Shown: in pieces, positions 1-6,322 of the stretch
Position numbering within the stretch: the stretch's first letter is position 1
Layout of the letters: every line of letters starts with the position of its first letter
Assembly (NCBI GenBank): GCA_019090185.1
Contig: JAHRWJ010000084.1
Span: forward strand, 1 to 7,998
Direction: 5' to 3'
Source: Immundisolibacteraceae bacterium
GTDB lineage: Bacteria > Pseudomonadota > Gammaproteobacteria > Immundisolibacterales > Immundisolibacteraceae
DNA length: 7,998 bases
Made by a program: the position numbers and the translations under genes
Notes under the pieces: generated by a model
What the model was told of the DNA's origin: nothing
What the model saw: the letters and a program-made list of their open reading frames with translations, nothing else
Databases searched by the model: none

Positions 1-597
1 GGTGAATTTGATCAATTGACCATCACCGGCAGCCTGGATGGCAAAGTAGCAGGGATTCTTGGCTTGGGTGGCATCGGCAAACAGAGCGCCCATTTTTTCC
101 GGATGATGGGTATGTCGATCCAGGCGATTAACAGCAGCGGTACCGCCCAGCCAGACGTGGATTTTACCGGCACCCTGAGCGACCTGGAACAGTTAATGCG
201 GGCCGCTGATTTGTTACTCATTAGCTTGCCACTGACCCGTAACAGCGAAAATCTGATCGGCAAAACCGAGCTCAGTTGGCTCAAGCCGGACGCCATGATC
301 ATCAATGTTGCCCGCGGAGAGATCATCGACCAAACCGCCCTCTACAACCACCTGGTCGCTAACCCAAATGCCAGCGCAGCAATCGATGCCTGGTGGGTCG
401 AACCGTTTCGCCATGGTGAATTCAAAATTGAACACCCGTTTCTAGATCTACCCAACCTGCTCGGCTCGCCACACAACTCGCCCCGGTCTCCCGGGGCGGA
501 TCAACACTCAGTCAAACTGGCGACAGCCAACATTGTTAATTTTCTCACCGCCGGCAAGGTTAGCGGACTGATCAACCGTCAACGTGACCGCTATTAA
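1..597 (+). CDS. D-isomer-specific 2-hydroxyacid dehydrogenase, C-terminal part (5' end outside window)
   Basis: The gene encodes the NAD(P)-binding and catalytic part of a D-2-hydroxyacid dehydrogenase, a cytosolic enzyme family that interconverts 2-oxoacids and D-2-hydroxyacids. The frame is open to base 1, so the start and the N-terminal substrate-binding half lie to the left; the TTG at 16 is internal. The Rossmann motif GLGGIG is encoded around 61-78. The catalytic triad is complete: Arg in NVARGE (codon 313-315), Glu in WWVEP (400-402) and His in GSPHNS (472-474). The end of the second Rossmann strand reads AINSSG and lacks the acidic residue usual in NAD-specific members, so NADP use is possible (inference). 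It ends at a TAA 13 bases from the convergent hydrolase stop. The family is secure. The substrate (glyoxylate, hydroxypyruvate, phosphoglycerate or another) cannot be told from this part. Confidence 0.9.
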   Translation, partial: GEFDQLTITGSLDGKVAGILGLGGIGKQSAHFFRMMGMSIQAINSSGTAQPDVDFTGTLSDLEQLMRAADLLLISLPLTRNSENLIGKTELSWLKPDAMIINVARGEIIDQTALYNHLVANPNASAAIDAWWVEPFRHGEFKIEHPFLDLPNLLGSPHNSPRSPGADQHSVKLATANIVNFLTAGKVSGLINRQRDRY

Positions 598-610
598 TAA
601 CGCCAGGCCT

Positions 611-1465
611 TTACTGGTCCAGGTCACCATCAAAGAAAAATTTCACCAGGTTGTTAAAGGAATTGCGCTGTTCAATCTGAATCCAGTGGCCACATTTACT
701 GAACACATGCAGCTGGGCGTTGGGTAAGTGCTCTTCCATATGATATGAATTGGTCAACGGTATAAAGAAGTCTTCCCGACCGTGAGTTAGCAGAAAAGGC
801 TGCTGCATCTGTGCCAACCGCTCTGGTGGCAGCACAAAGGCATCGACATGAGTTTGGGTGTCGCCGGGGAACATGGCAACAAACTGCTCTTTCACCGAAT
901 CCTGCATAACAAACTTGAAGCGGGCTTCGGCGATCGCATCAACGTCACCGCCGAGCACGTCCGGGTTATGCAAAAATTTGCGCACCAGATAAGCGAGTTC
1001 CTCTTTGCTGGGGTTGTTGTAATAACCCCAGCCACGCTTTAACCCTTCGGTGGCGGTAAAAGGCGCACCCACTGCGCCCATCAACACAACACGTTCAAAC
1101 CGGTCTGGATAGCGATCAACCAGGTGCAGTGACACACCGCCACCCATAGAGTTGCCAACCAGATTGACCTTTTCCAGACCCATGGCATCGAGAAAATCGA
1201 CCATCTGCTGAACCCAGACCTCGATCCATTGTTCTGCACCCTGGGGTGGGTTGTTACAGGGACTCTCACCAAAACCGGCGATATCGGGGGCCAGGCAGTG
1301 GTAGTTTTCACCTAAAAAGGGCAGCGCAAATTGCCAGTTTGAAATCGCATTGGCACCTGGACCAGAACCATGCAGTAGCAGCAGTGTCTGCTCGTTACCT
1401 GCACCAGTCTCGTGAAAAAACGTCTCGAAGCCACCGGTGGAAATGGTGCGCTGGTTAATCTCCAT
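611..1465 (-). CDS. Alpha/beta hydrolase, meta-cleavage product (C-C bond) hydrolase type (BphD/HsaD/DmpD-like)
   Basis: The 284-residue protein matches the length of BphD-type hydrolases, which cleave a C-C bond in the dienoate made by meta ring cleavage of aromatics or steroids. Visible motifs are HGSGPG (residues 32-37, oxyanion loop), GNSMGG with nucleophile Ser106, Asp232 in GREDFFIP, and His260 in CGHW, followed by a Trp as in BphD. Arg182 lies in the lid region, where family members keep a substrate-binding Arg. I chose ATG at 1465 because it has an AGGGGC Shine-Dalgarno-like site 8 bases upstream and gives the family's length; the ATG pair at 1516/1513 adds 16-17 poorly family-like residues and has no visible ribosome site. 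No ring-cleavage dioxygenase or hydratase gene lies nearby, so the substrate is open. Another alpha/beta hydrolase activity (an ester or haloalkane substrate) is possible, but HGSGPGA favours the C-C hydrolase group. Confidence 0.85.
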   Translation of the reverse strand: MEINQRTISTGGFETFFHETGAGNEQTLLLLHGSGPGANAISNWQFALPFLGENYHCLAPDIAGFGESPCNNPPQGAEQWIEVWVQQMVDFLDAMGLEKVNLVGNSMGGGVSLHLVDRYPDRFERVVLMGAVGAPFTATEGLKRGWGYYNNPSKEELAYLVRKFLHNPDVLGGDVDAIAEARFKFVMQDSVKEQFVAMFPGDTQTHVDAFVLPPERLAQMQQPFLLTHGREDFFIPLTNSYHMEEHLPNAQLHVFSKCGHWIQIEQRNSFNNLVKFFFDGDLDQ

Positions 1466-1473
1466 TAATATCT

Positions 1474-1479
1474 GCCCCT
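1474..1479 (-). promoter_or_regulatory. Ribosome binding site deciding the hydrolase start
   Basis: The minus strand reads AGGGGC, 8 bases before the ATG at 1465. It supports that ATG over the upstream in-frame ATGs at 1513 and 1516, which have no purine-rich stretch at the right distance. Confidence 0.55.
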
Positions 1480-1514
1480 GCCTAGTAAAAGTGACGAAAG
1501 TTGCGGGGGCCATC

Positions 1515-1531
1515 ATAGCCGTAGCGGCTAT
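1515..1531. repeat. Perfect 7-bp inverted repeat (ATAGCCG-TAG-CGGCTAT) upstream of the hydrolase
   Basis: ATAGCCG and CGGCTAT are exact inverse complements around a 3-base centre, about 50 bases upstream of the chosen hydrolase start and overlapping the rejected upstream ATG. On the minus strand it is immediately preceded by TAAAAT, which resembles a -10 box, but no -35 element stands at 16-18 bases from it. It could be an operator for a small dimeric repressor or a weak 5'-UTR hairpin. The repeat is certain; the function is inference. Confidence 0.4.
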
Positions 1532-1588
1532 TTTAGGGCAGCGTTTTTGGTAAACTGGGATTACAAATCATGGATCAAGGTTGAGTTG

Positions 1589-1617
1589 GGCTGCTAATCG
1601 CACTGAGTTAGTCAGCC
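1589..1617. repeat. Imperfect inverted repeat / possible stem-loop between the GGDEF gene and the hydrolase
   Basis: On the plus strand GGCTGCTAA pairs with TTAG-T-CAGCC, giving a 9-pair stem with one bulged T and a 10-base loop. It lies 21 bases beyond the stop of the diguanylate cyclase gene and about 125 bases upstream of the hydrolase start. Neither strand has a T-run after it, so it is not a standard intrinsic terminator. It could act as a 3'-end stabiliser of the upstream mRNA or a regulatory site for the hydrolase. Confidence 0.4.
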
Positions 1618-1637
1618 GGTTTAAAAATTAGTAACGA

Positions 1638-2954
1638 CTAGGCAACCTGCTCGAGTCGGGCTCCCGCCTCGCGACGTTGGCGCATTTTTTCTCGGTACAT
1701 GGCTTTATCAGCGCTCTGTATCAGGGATTGCTGATCCTGCCCGTCCGCAGGAAATCTTGCAATACCGACACTAGAGCGACAATAAATCTGCCGATTGCCA
1801 ACAGGATAAGCCTGATTGAGGACTGTCTCGATAGTTTGCGCAACCGCTGCACAGCCATGTTCACCGGCAACATCATCCAGCACAATGACAAACTCATCGC
1901 CACCAATTCGAGCAACCAGATCACCACCGCGCACCGAGGCCAATAATCGTTTGGCGACTGCCACCAATATCTCGTCACCTACCTGATGGCCATAGCGATC
2001 ATTGACCGGCTTAAAGTGATCCAGGTCCAGGTAGAGCAGGCCTACTTCTTTACTCGATCGTGTTGCACGTGCCAGAGCGCCGACCAGGAAATCGCCAAAC
2101 GCGGCCCGGTTTGCCAACCCGGTCAGCGGGTCCTGCTCAGCCCGGCGTTTTAACGTGGCTTCGCTGCGTTTACGGGCTGAAATATCTTCAAACAACACCA
2201 CTGAAGCGACTTCCGAATCGCCGGCAACCTCACCTGGACGACAGGCCACTGGAAATGACTGACCATCATGGCGATAGAACTCCACCTCTTCACCAATCAG
2301 CTTGGTCACTTCGGTATTAACCATCGCATCTACAGGTTGCTGGACGACTCCCTCCCTGGACCACTGCGGCGTTAGCAGGGCCGCATAAGCCACACCCAGT
2401 AGCTGCTTACTTTCGCATCCCAGCAACCCACCAGCGGCGGAATTGGAGAAACAGATCACGCCCTGCTGATCTAGTCCTAAAATGCCATCCGCGGTGGCGT
2501 CGAGTAACTGATGGTGTTGTCGATTAAGCCGATCTAACTCTTGAAGGGAACTCTGAAACAGTTGCTGCTGACGTTGCAACCGCAATAAAAAAGAAACTTT
2601 TATTTTGAGAATGTCGGCTCCACAGTCACTCGGCAGGCAGTCAAATGAACCACTTGCAGTTTCTACTGGCAACTCCACGCTCGACTCACTATCGGCTAAC
2701 ACCAGCATTGCTGGTAGTGGTTCCGTTATCAACGCCTGAATCCGCATGCAAAGCAGGCGCGGCGACACATCAACGGAGTGGGCATCAACAATGATCAGCG
2801 CAGAGTGCAGCTCTGCTATCTGATAGAGCAAATCATAGCTTTTGGTGAATAACGATATTTTTCGATTCGGTGAGGACAACTGCTCTCCTAACCGTTCACC
2901 GGTTTCAGTTTCAGCGAGAATCATGACGTGGGGAGAATCGAATGAATTAGACAT
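1638..2954 (-). CDS. Degenerate receiver-PAS-GGDEF protein, probable diguanylate cyclase
   Basis: The 438-residue soluble protein probably makes cyclic di-GMP from two GTP. Residues 9-127 look like a receiver: Asp57 sits at the phosphoacceptor place (LIIVD), but the usual Asp pair reads Glu14-Thr15, the strand-4 Thr is Ala87 and the strand-5 Lys is Ser109. A Gln-rich coiled-coil-like linker (about 125-150) leads to a PAS domain (about 148-260, starting near LLDATADGILGLD), then GGDEF (about 271-432). The cyclase core is intact: DPLTGLANR, DLDHFKPVND with metal-binding Asp310, Asn318, Asp327, and GGDEF at 351-355. The RxxD product-inhibition site is present at 342-345, exactly five residues before GGDEF. 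There is no EAL domain and no membrane segment. ATG at 2954 is preferred; a TTG at 2993 is in frame but would add 13 residues before the receiver. The signal sensed is unknown. Confidence 0.9.
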   Translation of the reverse strand: MSNSFDSPHVMILAETETGERLGEQLSSPNRKISLFTKSYDLLYQIAELHSALIIVDAHSVDVSPRLLCMRIQALITEPLPAMLVLADSESSVELPVETASGSFDCLPSDCGADILKIKVSFLLRLQRQQQLFQSSLQELDRLNRQHHQLLDATADGILGLDQQGVICFSNSAAGGLLGCESKQLLGVAYAALLTPQWSREGVVQQPVDAMVNTEVTKLIGEEVEFYRHDGQSFPVACRPGEVAGDSEVASVVLFEDISARKRSEATLKRRAEQDPLTGLANRAAFGDFLVGALARATRSSKEVGLLYLDLDHFKPVNDRYGHQVGDEILVAVAKRLLASVRGGDLVARIGGDEFVIVLDDVAGEHGCAAVAQTIETVLNQAYPVGNRQIYCRSSVGIARFPADGQDQQSLIQSADKAMYREKMRQRREAGARLEQVA

Positions 2955-3120
2955 CGGCTTTCTACAATTTTTTATGAGTTGATGTTCTGCCAAAGAGCCA
3001 TCGATAAATCGGTGGTCGCTGACATCATCATCGGCCTATCGCCGCTAAGCTTAAGAAAGCGCTACAAATTGAACGACTATTAGTAGAAAAACAGACACTT
3101 AAAAATGACCAAATCGACCA

Positions 3121-4215
3121 CTAACCAATATCAAGATCAAGCTGAAGATTCTCATCAACCGACTCGCTGCCGAAACGGACCCCGAGCCCCAGCAGTCTCA
3201 CCGGCCGGCAATTCCTGCCAAGCCCCTCGCGCAACAAACTAAGGTAGTCGGCCAACCCGGGTTTGGTACCGTGATGTTGCACCGTGGTTTGGGTGAAATC
3301 AGCAAATTTAATTTTCATCACCAGGGTGGTGATCGGCACTTTGCCATCGAGCCCGCTTGCATCAAGGCGCTGTTCAAATGTCGCAAACAACCCGTCAAGC
3401 TCTGCCCTACACTGCTCAAAGCCGACCTTATCCGCCAGAAATGTGCGCTCAACACTAAGGGATTTACGCTGACGCTGCGTCTGTAATGGTCGATCATCCA
3501 GACCCCTACAAAGTTGATAAAGCCGGGAACCAAAACGACCAAACTGAGCTAACAGCTGCTGCTCACTCCAGGCCTGTAGGTCGCCACAGGTGTTGACTTG
3601 CTGCTGATGAAGTTTTTGCGCCGTGACTTTTCCAACCCCAAACAGTTTCGTGACCGGCAGTTGCCAGACAAAGGCGTCTACCTCACCAGGGGTAACCACA
3701 AACTGACCATTGGGCTTGTTCCAGTCACTAGCCACCTTGGCCAACATTTTGTTGGGTGCAATACCCGCTGAGGCGGTCAATCCAAGCTCGCGATCTATCT
3801 GTTGGCGAATAGCCTGGGCTATCCGGGTGGCGCTACCCTGATGCTGATCGCATTCGGTGACATCCAGATAAGCTTCATCCAGGGACAGGGGTTCGATGAC
3901 AGGGGTGTACTGACGATATATATCTCGAATCTGCCCGGACAGCTGTTTATAGCGCTCAAACCGGGGTGGCACTATTTTCAGATCGGGGCAGAGTTTGATT
4001 GCTCGGGCCGAGGCCATGGCTGAATGAATGCCAAACTCACGAGCCTCGTAGCTACAGGTGGCGATCACACCGCGCCTGCCAGGGTCACCGCCAACCGCTA
4101 TCGGTTTACCGGCTAGCCCAGGATCATCCAGCAGTTCCACGGCTGCAAAAAAGCAATCCATATCAACATGGATAATTTTTCTAAGCCGTGTTCCTGAAGC
4201 CGAATTGCTATTCAA
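3121..4215 (-). CDS. dinB: DNA polymerase IV (Y-family translesion polymerase)
   Basis: The protein is a Y-family polymerase that bypasses damaged template bases with low fidelity. It is collinear with E. coli DinB with about ten extra N-terminal residues. It shows HVDMDCFFAAVE with catalytic Asp18 and steric-gate Phe23, SLDEAYLDVT with Asp113 and Glu114, a helix-hairpin-helix around LFGVGKV (191-197), the little-finger domain (about 247-350), and a C-terminal QLDLDI (358-363) fitting the sliding-clamp-binding consensus QLxLxx. The frame opens only after a TAA 12 bases upstream, and TTG at 4215 is the only standard start codon before the conserved core; no good Shine-Dalgarno precedes it. It lies 37 bases after the FadL-like stop, so co-transcription is likely. 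I see no LexA box (CTG-N10-CAG) in the upstream intergenic regions. Confidence 0.95.
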   Translation of the reverse strand: MNSNSASGTRLRKIIHVDMDCFFAAVELLDDPGLAGKPIAVGGDPGRRGVIATCSYEAREFGIHSAMASARAIKLCPDLKIVPPRFERYKQLSGQIRDIYRQYTPVIEPLSLDEAYLDVTECDQHQGSATRIAQAIRQQIDRELGLTASAGIAPNKMLAKVASDWNKPNGQFVVTPGEVDAFVWQLPVTKLFGVGKVTAQKLHQQQVNTCGDLQAWSEQQLLAQFGRFGSRLYQLCRGLDDRPLQTQRQRKSLSVERTFLADKVGFEQCRAELDGLFATFEQRLDASGLDGKVPITTLVMKIKFADFTQTTVQHHGTKPGLADYLSLLREGLGRNCRPVRLLGLGVRFGSESVDENLQLDLDIG

Positions 4216-4235
4216 TATCTTGTTAATTTACCCAT
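4212..4235 (-). other. Tiny upstream ORF (MGKLTRY) overlapping the dinB start
   Basis: An ATG at 4235 opens a 7-codon frame, MGKLTRY, whose TGA overlaps the proposed dinB TTG as TTGA. This geometry would allow translational coupling by a terminating ribosome. The ATG itself has no clear Shine-Dalgarno, and an ORF this short can arise by chance, so translation is unproven. The alternative is an ancestral longer N-terminus broken by a one-base change. Confidence 0.25.
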
Positions 4236-4252
4236 CGCCAATGGTGGGAGTT

Positions 4253-5551
4253 TCACAGCCAGTTAAAACCGATTTCAATCGCATACTCGATGTGCTCTAT
4301 GCGTACTTCACCGACCGCAGAACCGGCGCGCTCATCGACGTTCAGTCCCCGACTAAACACAAAACTCCAACTACGACCCCGGCGATGTTCACGGGTCAGG
4401 CCAATTGTCAGATTTTGACTCATGACTGAATTATGCAGTGGCGCAAAGGCAAACTGGCTCTTCGAAAACTGGCGTTTACCGACGTTATAGCCACCGCGCC
4501 AGATCCAGCCGCCGGGACGATATTCGAAACCTATTTTGTAAATATCCTGATCATTCCAACCAAAACCAAAGCCTTTATCGCCGCCCAGCAAATCTCCTCC
4601 AGGTGCCAGCCCTGGACCGGTTCCAGTGGCTACCGGACCAGGGTTACTGAAAGCTCTTGAGCTTTCGTAGGCAACCCTCATCCAGTCAATAGCAACCGTC
4701 CAGCGGGGGGTAAAATCATAGGCGATACCGGCGGAAAACATCGCCGGTAGATCAAACCGACCGCTATCAGGCAGCAGCTCAGCGTAATGATTAAATCGCG
4801 TCATCCTGATCACCGAAGAGGCCGAAAGCCCGACTCGAAACTTATCCGTAACCTGACCCAGCCAACCGACTCTGAGGCCTACTCCGACGGCGTGATCCTT
4901 GCCCGAGTTGGTCAACTCCTCTGAGAGTTGTGCCGGTGCGCTAGGACAGCCTCCTGCCGCCGCTGCGGTCGGCGTAAAACATTGAAACAGACCCAGACCG
5001 CGGATTTCAATGCGTTGATAAGCCAGCAGCAGCGCAACCCCAACACTATGGCGCTCGTTCCAGCGCCAGGAAATACTCGGCACCGCCAACATATTAATCA
5101 TCTGCAGCGACAGTTCACGGGTATCTGGTAACCCGGTAGGCACCCCGCCACCGGCACTCAAATCATAAGGGTTATCGGCAAATTTATTACCAATTCCGCC
5201 GTTACCATAAACCGCAAGCCCAACACTTAAGTCGTCGCGAATATGATGATTAATAGAGAGATTGGGTGCGGGAAACCAGTGCCGGGACGACTCTTCTGAA
5301 AAACCATTGACCGAGACCTTGGTCCAGGGAGAAAACAGCTTGACACCAAAATCATGACTGTCGGCTACTACGACCATTCCAGCTGGATTACTGGCCACCG
5401 CCATACTGTCGACCGGATGGGCGACGCCGGCTCCGGCCATCGCACTAGATGCCGCCCCATAGCCATTATGAAAAAAACCATTGGTTGCGCCAATTGAGAA
5501 AGCCGTTAACTGCCCAGCCAACAACCCGGCCACCCTCACCCATTTGTTCAA
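4253..5551 (-). CDS. FadL/OmpP1/TodX-family outer membrane channel
   Basis: The 432-residue protein is a predicted outer membrane beta-barrel of the FadL family, which carries long-chain fatty acids or aromatic hydrocarbons through the outer membrane. Residues 1-22 form a signal peptide with likely cleavage after SIGA. The mature N-terminus, including the SSAMAGAGVAHPVDSMAVASNPAGM region (35-59), is the family's hatch signature with its NPAG motif. The rest shows alternating aromatic and Gly-rich strands, ending IEIGFNWL, with Trp next to last rather than the usual final aromatic. Cys191 and Cys202 could form a loop disulphide. The start is TTG at 5551 with GGGAG six bases upstream; no in-frame ATG is available upstream before a stop. 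Ligand unknown: fatty acid and aromatic (TodX-like) channels cannot be separated by eye. The gene is followed closely by dinB and preceded by DUF445. Confidence 0.88.
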   Translation of the reverse strand: MNKWVRVAGLLAGQLTAFSIGATNGFFHNGYGAASSAMAGAGVAHPVDSMAVASNPAGMVVVADSHDFGVKLFSPWTKVSVNGFSEESSRHWFPAPNLSINHHIRDDLSVGLAVYGNGGIGNKFADNPYDLSAGGGVPTGLPDTRELSLQMINMLAVPSISWRWNERHSVGVALLLAYQRIEIRGLGLFQCFTPTAAAAGGCPSAPAQLSEELTNSGKDHAVGVGLRVGWLGQVTDKFRVGLSASSVIRMTRFNHYAELLPDSGRFDLPAMFSAGIAYDFTPRWTVAIDWMRVAYESSRAFSNPGPVATGTGPGLAPGGDLLGGDKGFGFGWNDQDIYKIGFEYRPGGWIWRGGYNVGKRQFSKSQFAFAPLHNSVMSQNLTIGLTREHRRGRSWSFVFSRGLNVDERAGSAVGEVRIEHIEYAIEIGFNWL

Positions 5552-5557
5552 GATCCT

Positions 5558-5562
5558 CTCCC
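5558..5562 (-). promoter_or_regulatory. Ribosome binding site supporting the TTG start of the FadL-like gene
   Basis: The minus strand reads GGGAG within GGGAGAGG, six bases before the TTG at 5551. It decides for TTG over the GTG four codons downstream, and the TTG start keeps the charged n-region (MNKWVR) of the signal peptide. Confidence 0.6.
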
Positions 5563-5622
5563 TGATCTTTTTTTCAAACTGTCAGCCTGCCCCCCAAATA
5601 GAGGCATGCCAAAGTAAACCCA

Positions 5623-6207
5623 CTACCTTAGAAAAAACTGAAATAACACCACCTGAACCATACCAATCATGCCGCCTAACAACACCCCGAACCAGGTAAT
5701 GTGGCGAAACTGCTTACGGGAAAAACCCAGTACCAACTCCTCCAAAGTTGCCACATCCAGGTCATCAATTTTCGCCTGAATCCGCACCTTCACCGCCTCA
5801 CTACCACCGCCGGCGTTCTCGGCTACTTTGGCTATTTCAGCCAACAGATAATTACCCGCCATAGAACGGGCCATGCCCAGCATCGCCTCACTGATGTCGA
5901 GCATGCCACCCAACTTACCGATCAGGTCATCGACCCGCTCTTTTAGCTGAGTTTTGACATCATCGGTTAAAAACAGCTCAGCGACATCGTTATCCCCAAA
6001 CACATGGGCGACAAAGGTATCAGCGATCGATTCGGCTATCTTGTTGCGTTCACGGGGAATCAAACCCGGTGTCAATGGCAACCGCCATTTACCGATGTAA
6101 ATCGGCGCATAAGGACGAAATAGCATGCGAATAGCGACATCATTGGTGACACCACCAATGACAGCGCCAATCAGCGGCGGCAAAACAAACGGAAGCAGAC
6201 TGGTCAT
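5623..6207 (-). CDS. DUF445 family membrane protein (YheB-like, short form)
   Basis: The 194-residue protein belongs to the DUF445 family, of unknown function. A hydrophobic N-terminal segment (about 3-20) runs into the family signature GGVTNDVAIRMLFRP (18-32), then PGLIPRERNKIAESIADT (47-64). A charged helical middle (about 80-155) is followed by LEELVLGFSRKQFRHITWFG and a second membrane segment (about 172-193), so both ends are probably in the inner membrane with the middle on one side. It is about half the length of Bacillus YheB (about 377 residues) but keeps both conserved ends, so it is a short form and not a truncation. ATG at 6207 is the only sensible start, though its Shine-Dalgarno is poor. 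The upstream terminator ends only 30 bases before it. The FadL-like gene follows after 71 bases. Confidence 0.85.
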   Translation of the reverse strand: MTSLLPFVLPPLIGAVIGGVTNDVAIRMLFRPYAPIYIGKWRLPLTPGLIPRERNKIAESIADTFVAHVFGDNDVAELFLTDDVKTQLKERVDDLIGKLGGMLDISEAMLGMARSMAGNYLLAEIAKVAENAGGGSEAVKVRIQAKIDDLDVATLEELVLGFSRKQFRHITWFGVLLGGMIGMVQVVLFQFFLR

Positions 6208-6237
6208 AGATAAGTTTTGTTAGTGAGTTTTATCATT

Positions 6238-6279
6238 AAAAAAAGGCCGAATGCGTAGACCAAGACTACCTACTCAGCC
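6238..6279 (-). terminator. Rho-independent terminator of the M48 protease gene
   Basis: On the minus strand GGCTGA (6279-6274) pairs with TCGGCC (6250-6245), with one G-T pair. GTAG (6273-6270) pairs inside with CTAC (6258-6255) across a 4-base bulge, and the stem is followed directly by seven T. It lies 44 bases after the protease stop codon and is correctly oriented for it. Confidence 0.75.
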
Positions 6280-6322
6280 GATTTTTAGACTAACCAGGCT
6301 CGCCCGGTTGCAGGGCTAACAG

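Noticed and set aside
598..610. Bidirectional terminator between the convergent dehydrogenase and hydrolase genes
   Set aside because: The gap is only 13 bases, and the nearest pairing (CCAG with CTGG) is four base pairs without T-runs.
1466..1516. Longer hydrolase start at the ATG pair 1516/1513
   Set aside because: It has no ribosome site, overlaps a palindrome, and the extra residues exceed the usual length of the family; the ATG at 1465 has AGGGGC at good spacing.
2955..3120. Promoter or terminator between dinB and the GGDEF gene
   Set aside because: I found several short palindromic words (CTTAAG, AAGCTT, CGATAAATCG) and an AT-rich stretch, but no stem followed by T and no -35/-10 pair with 16-18 base spacing.
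4058..4429. Plus-strand ORF of 123 codons spanning the dinB/fadL-like junction
   Set aside because: It is a shadow of two well-supported minus-strand genes, with low-complexity Ser/Pro-rich sequence and no recognisable domain.
5560..5576. LexA-like box upstream of the FadL-like gene (CTG-N10-CAA)
   Set aside because: The second half is CAA and not CAG, and the centre is a T-run unlike the alternating AT core of a LexA site.
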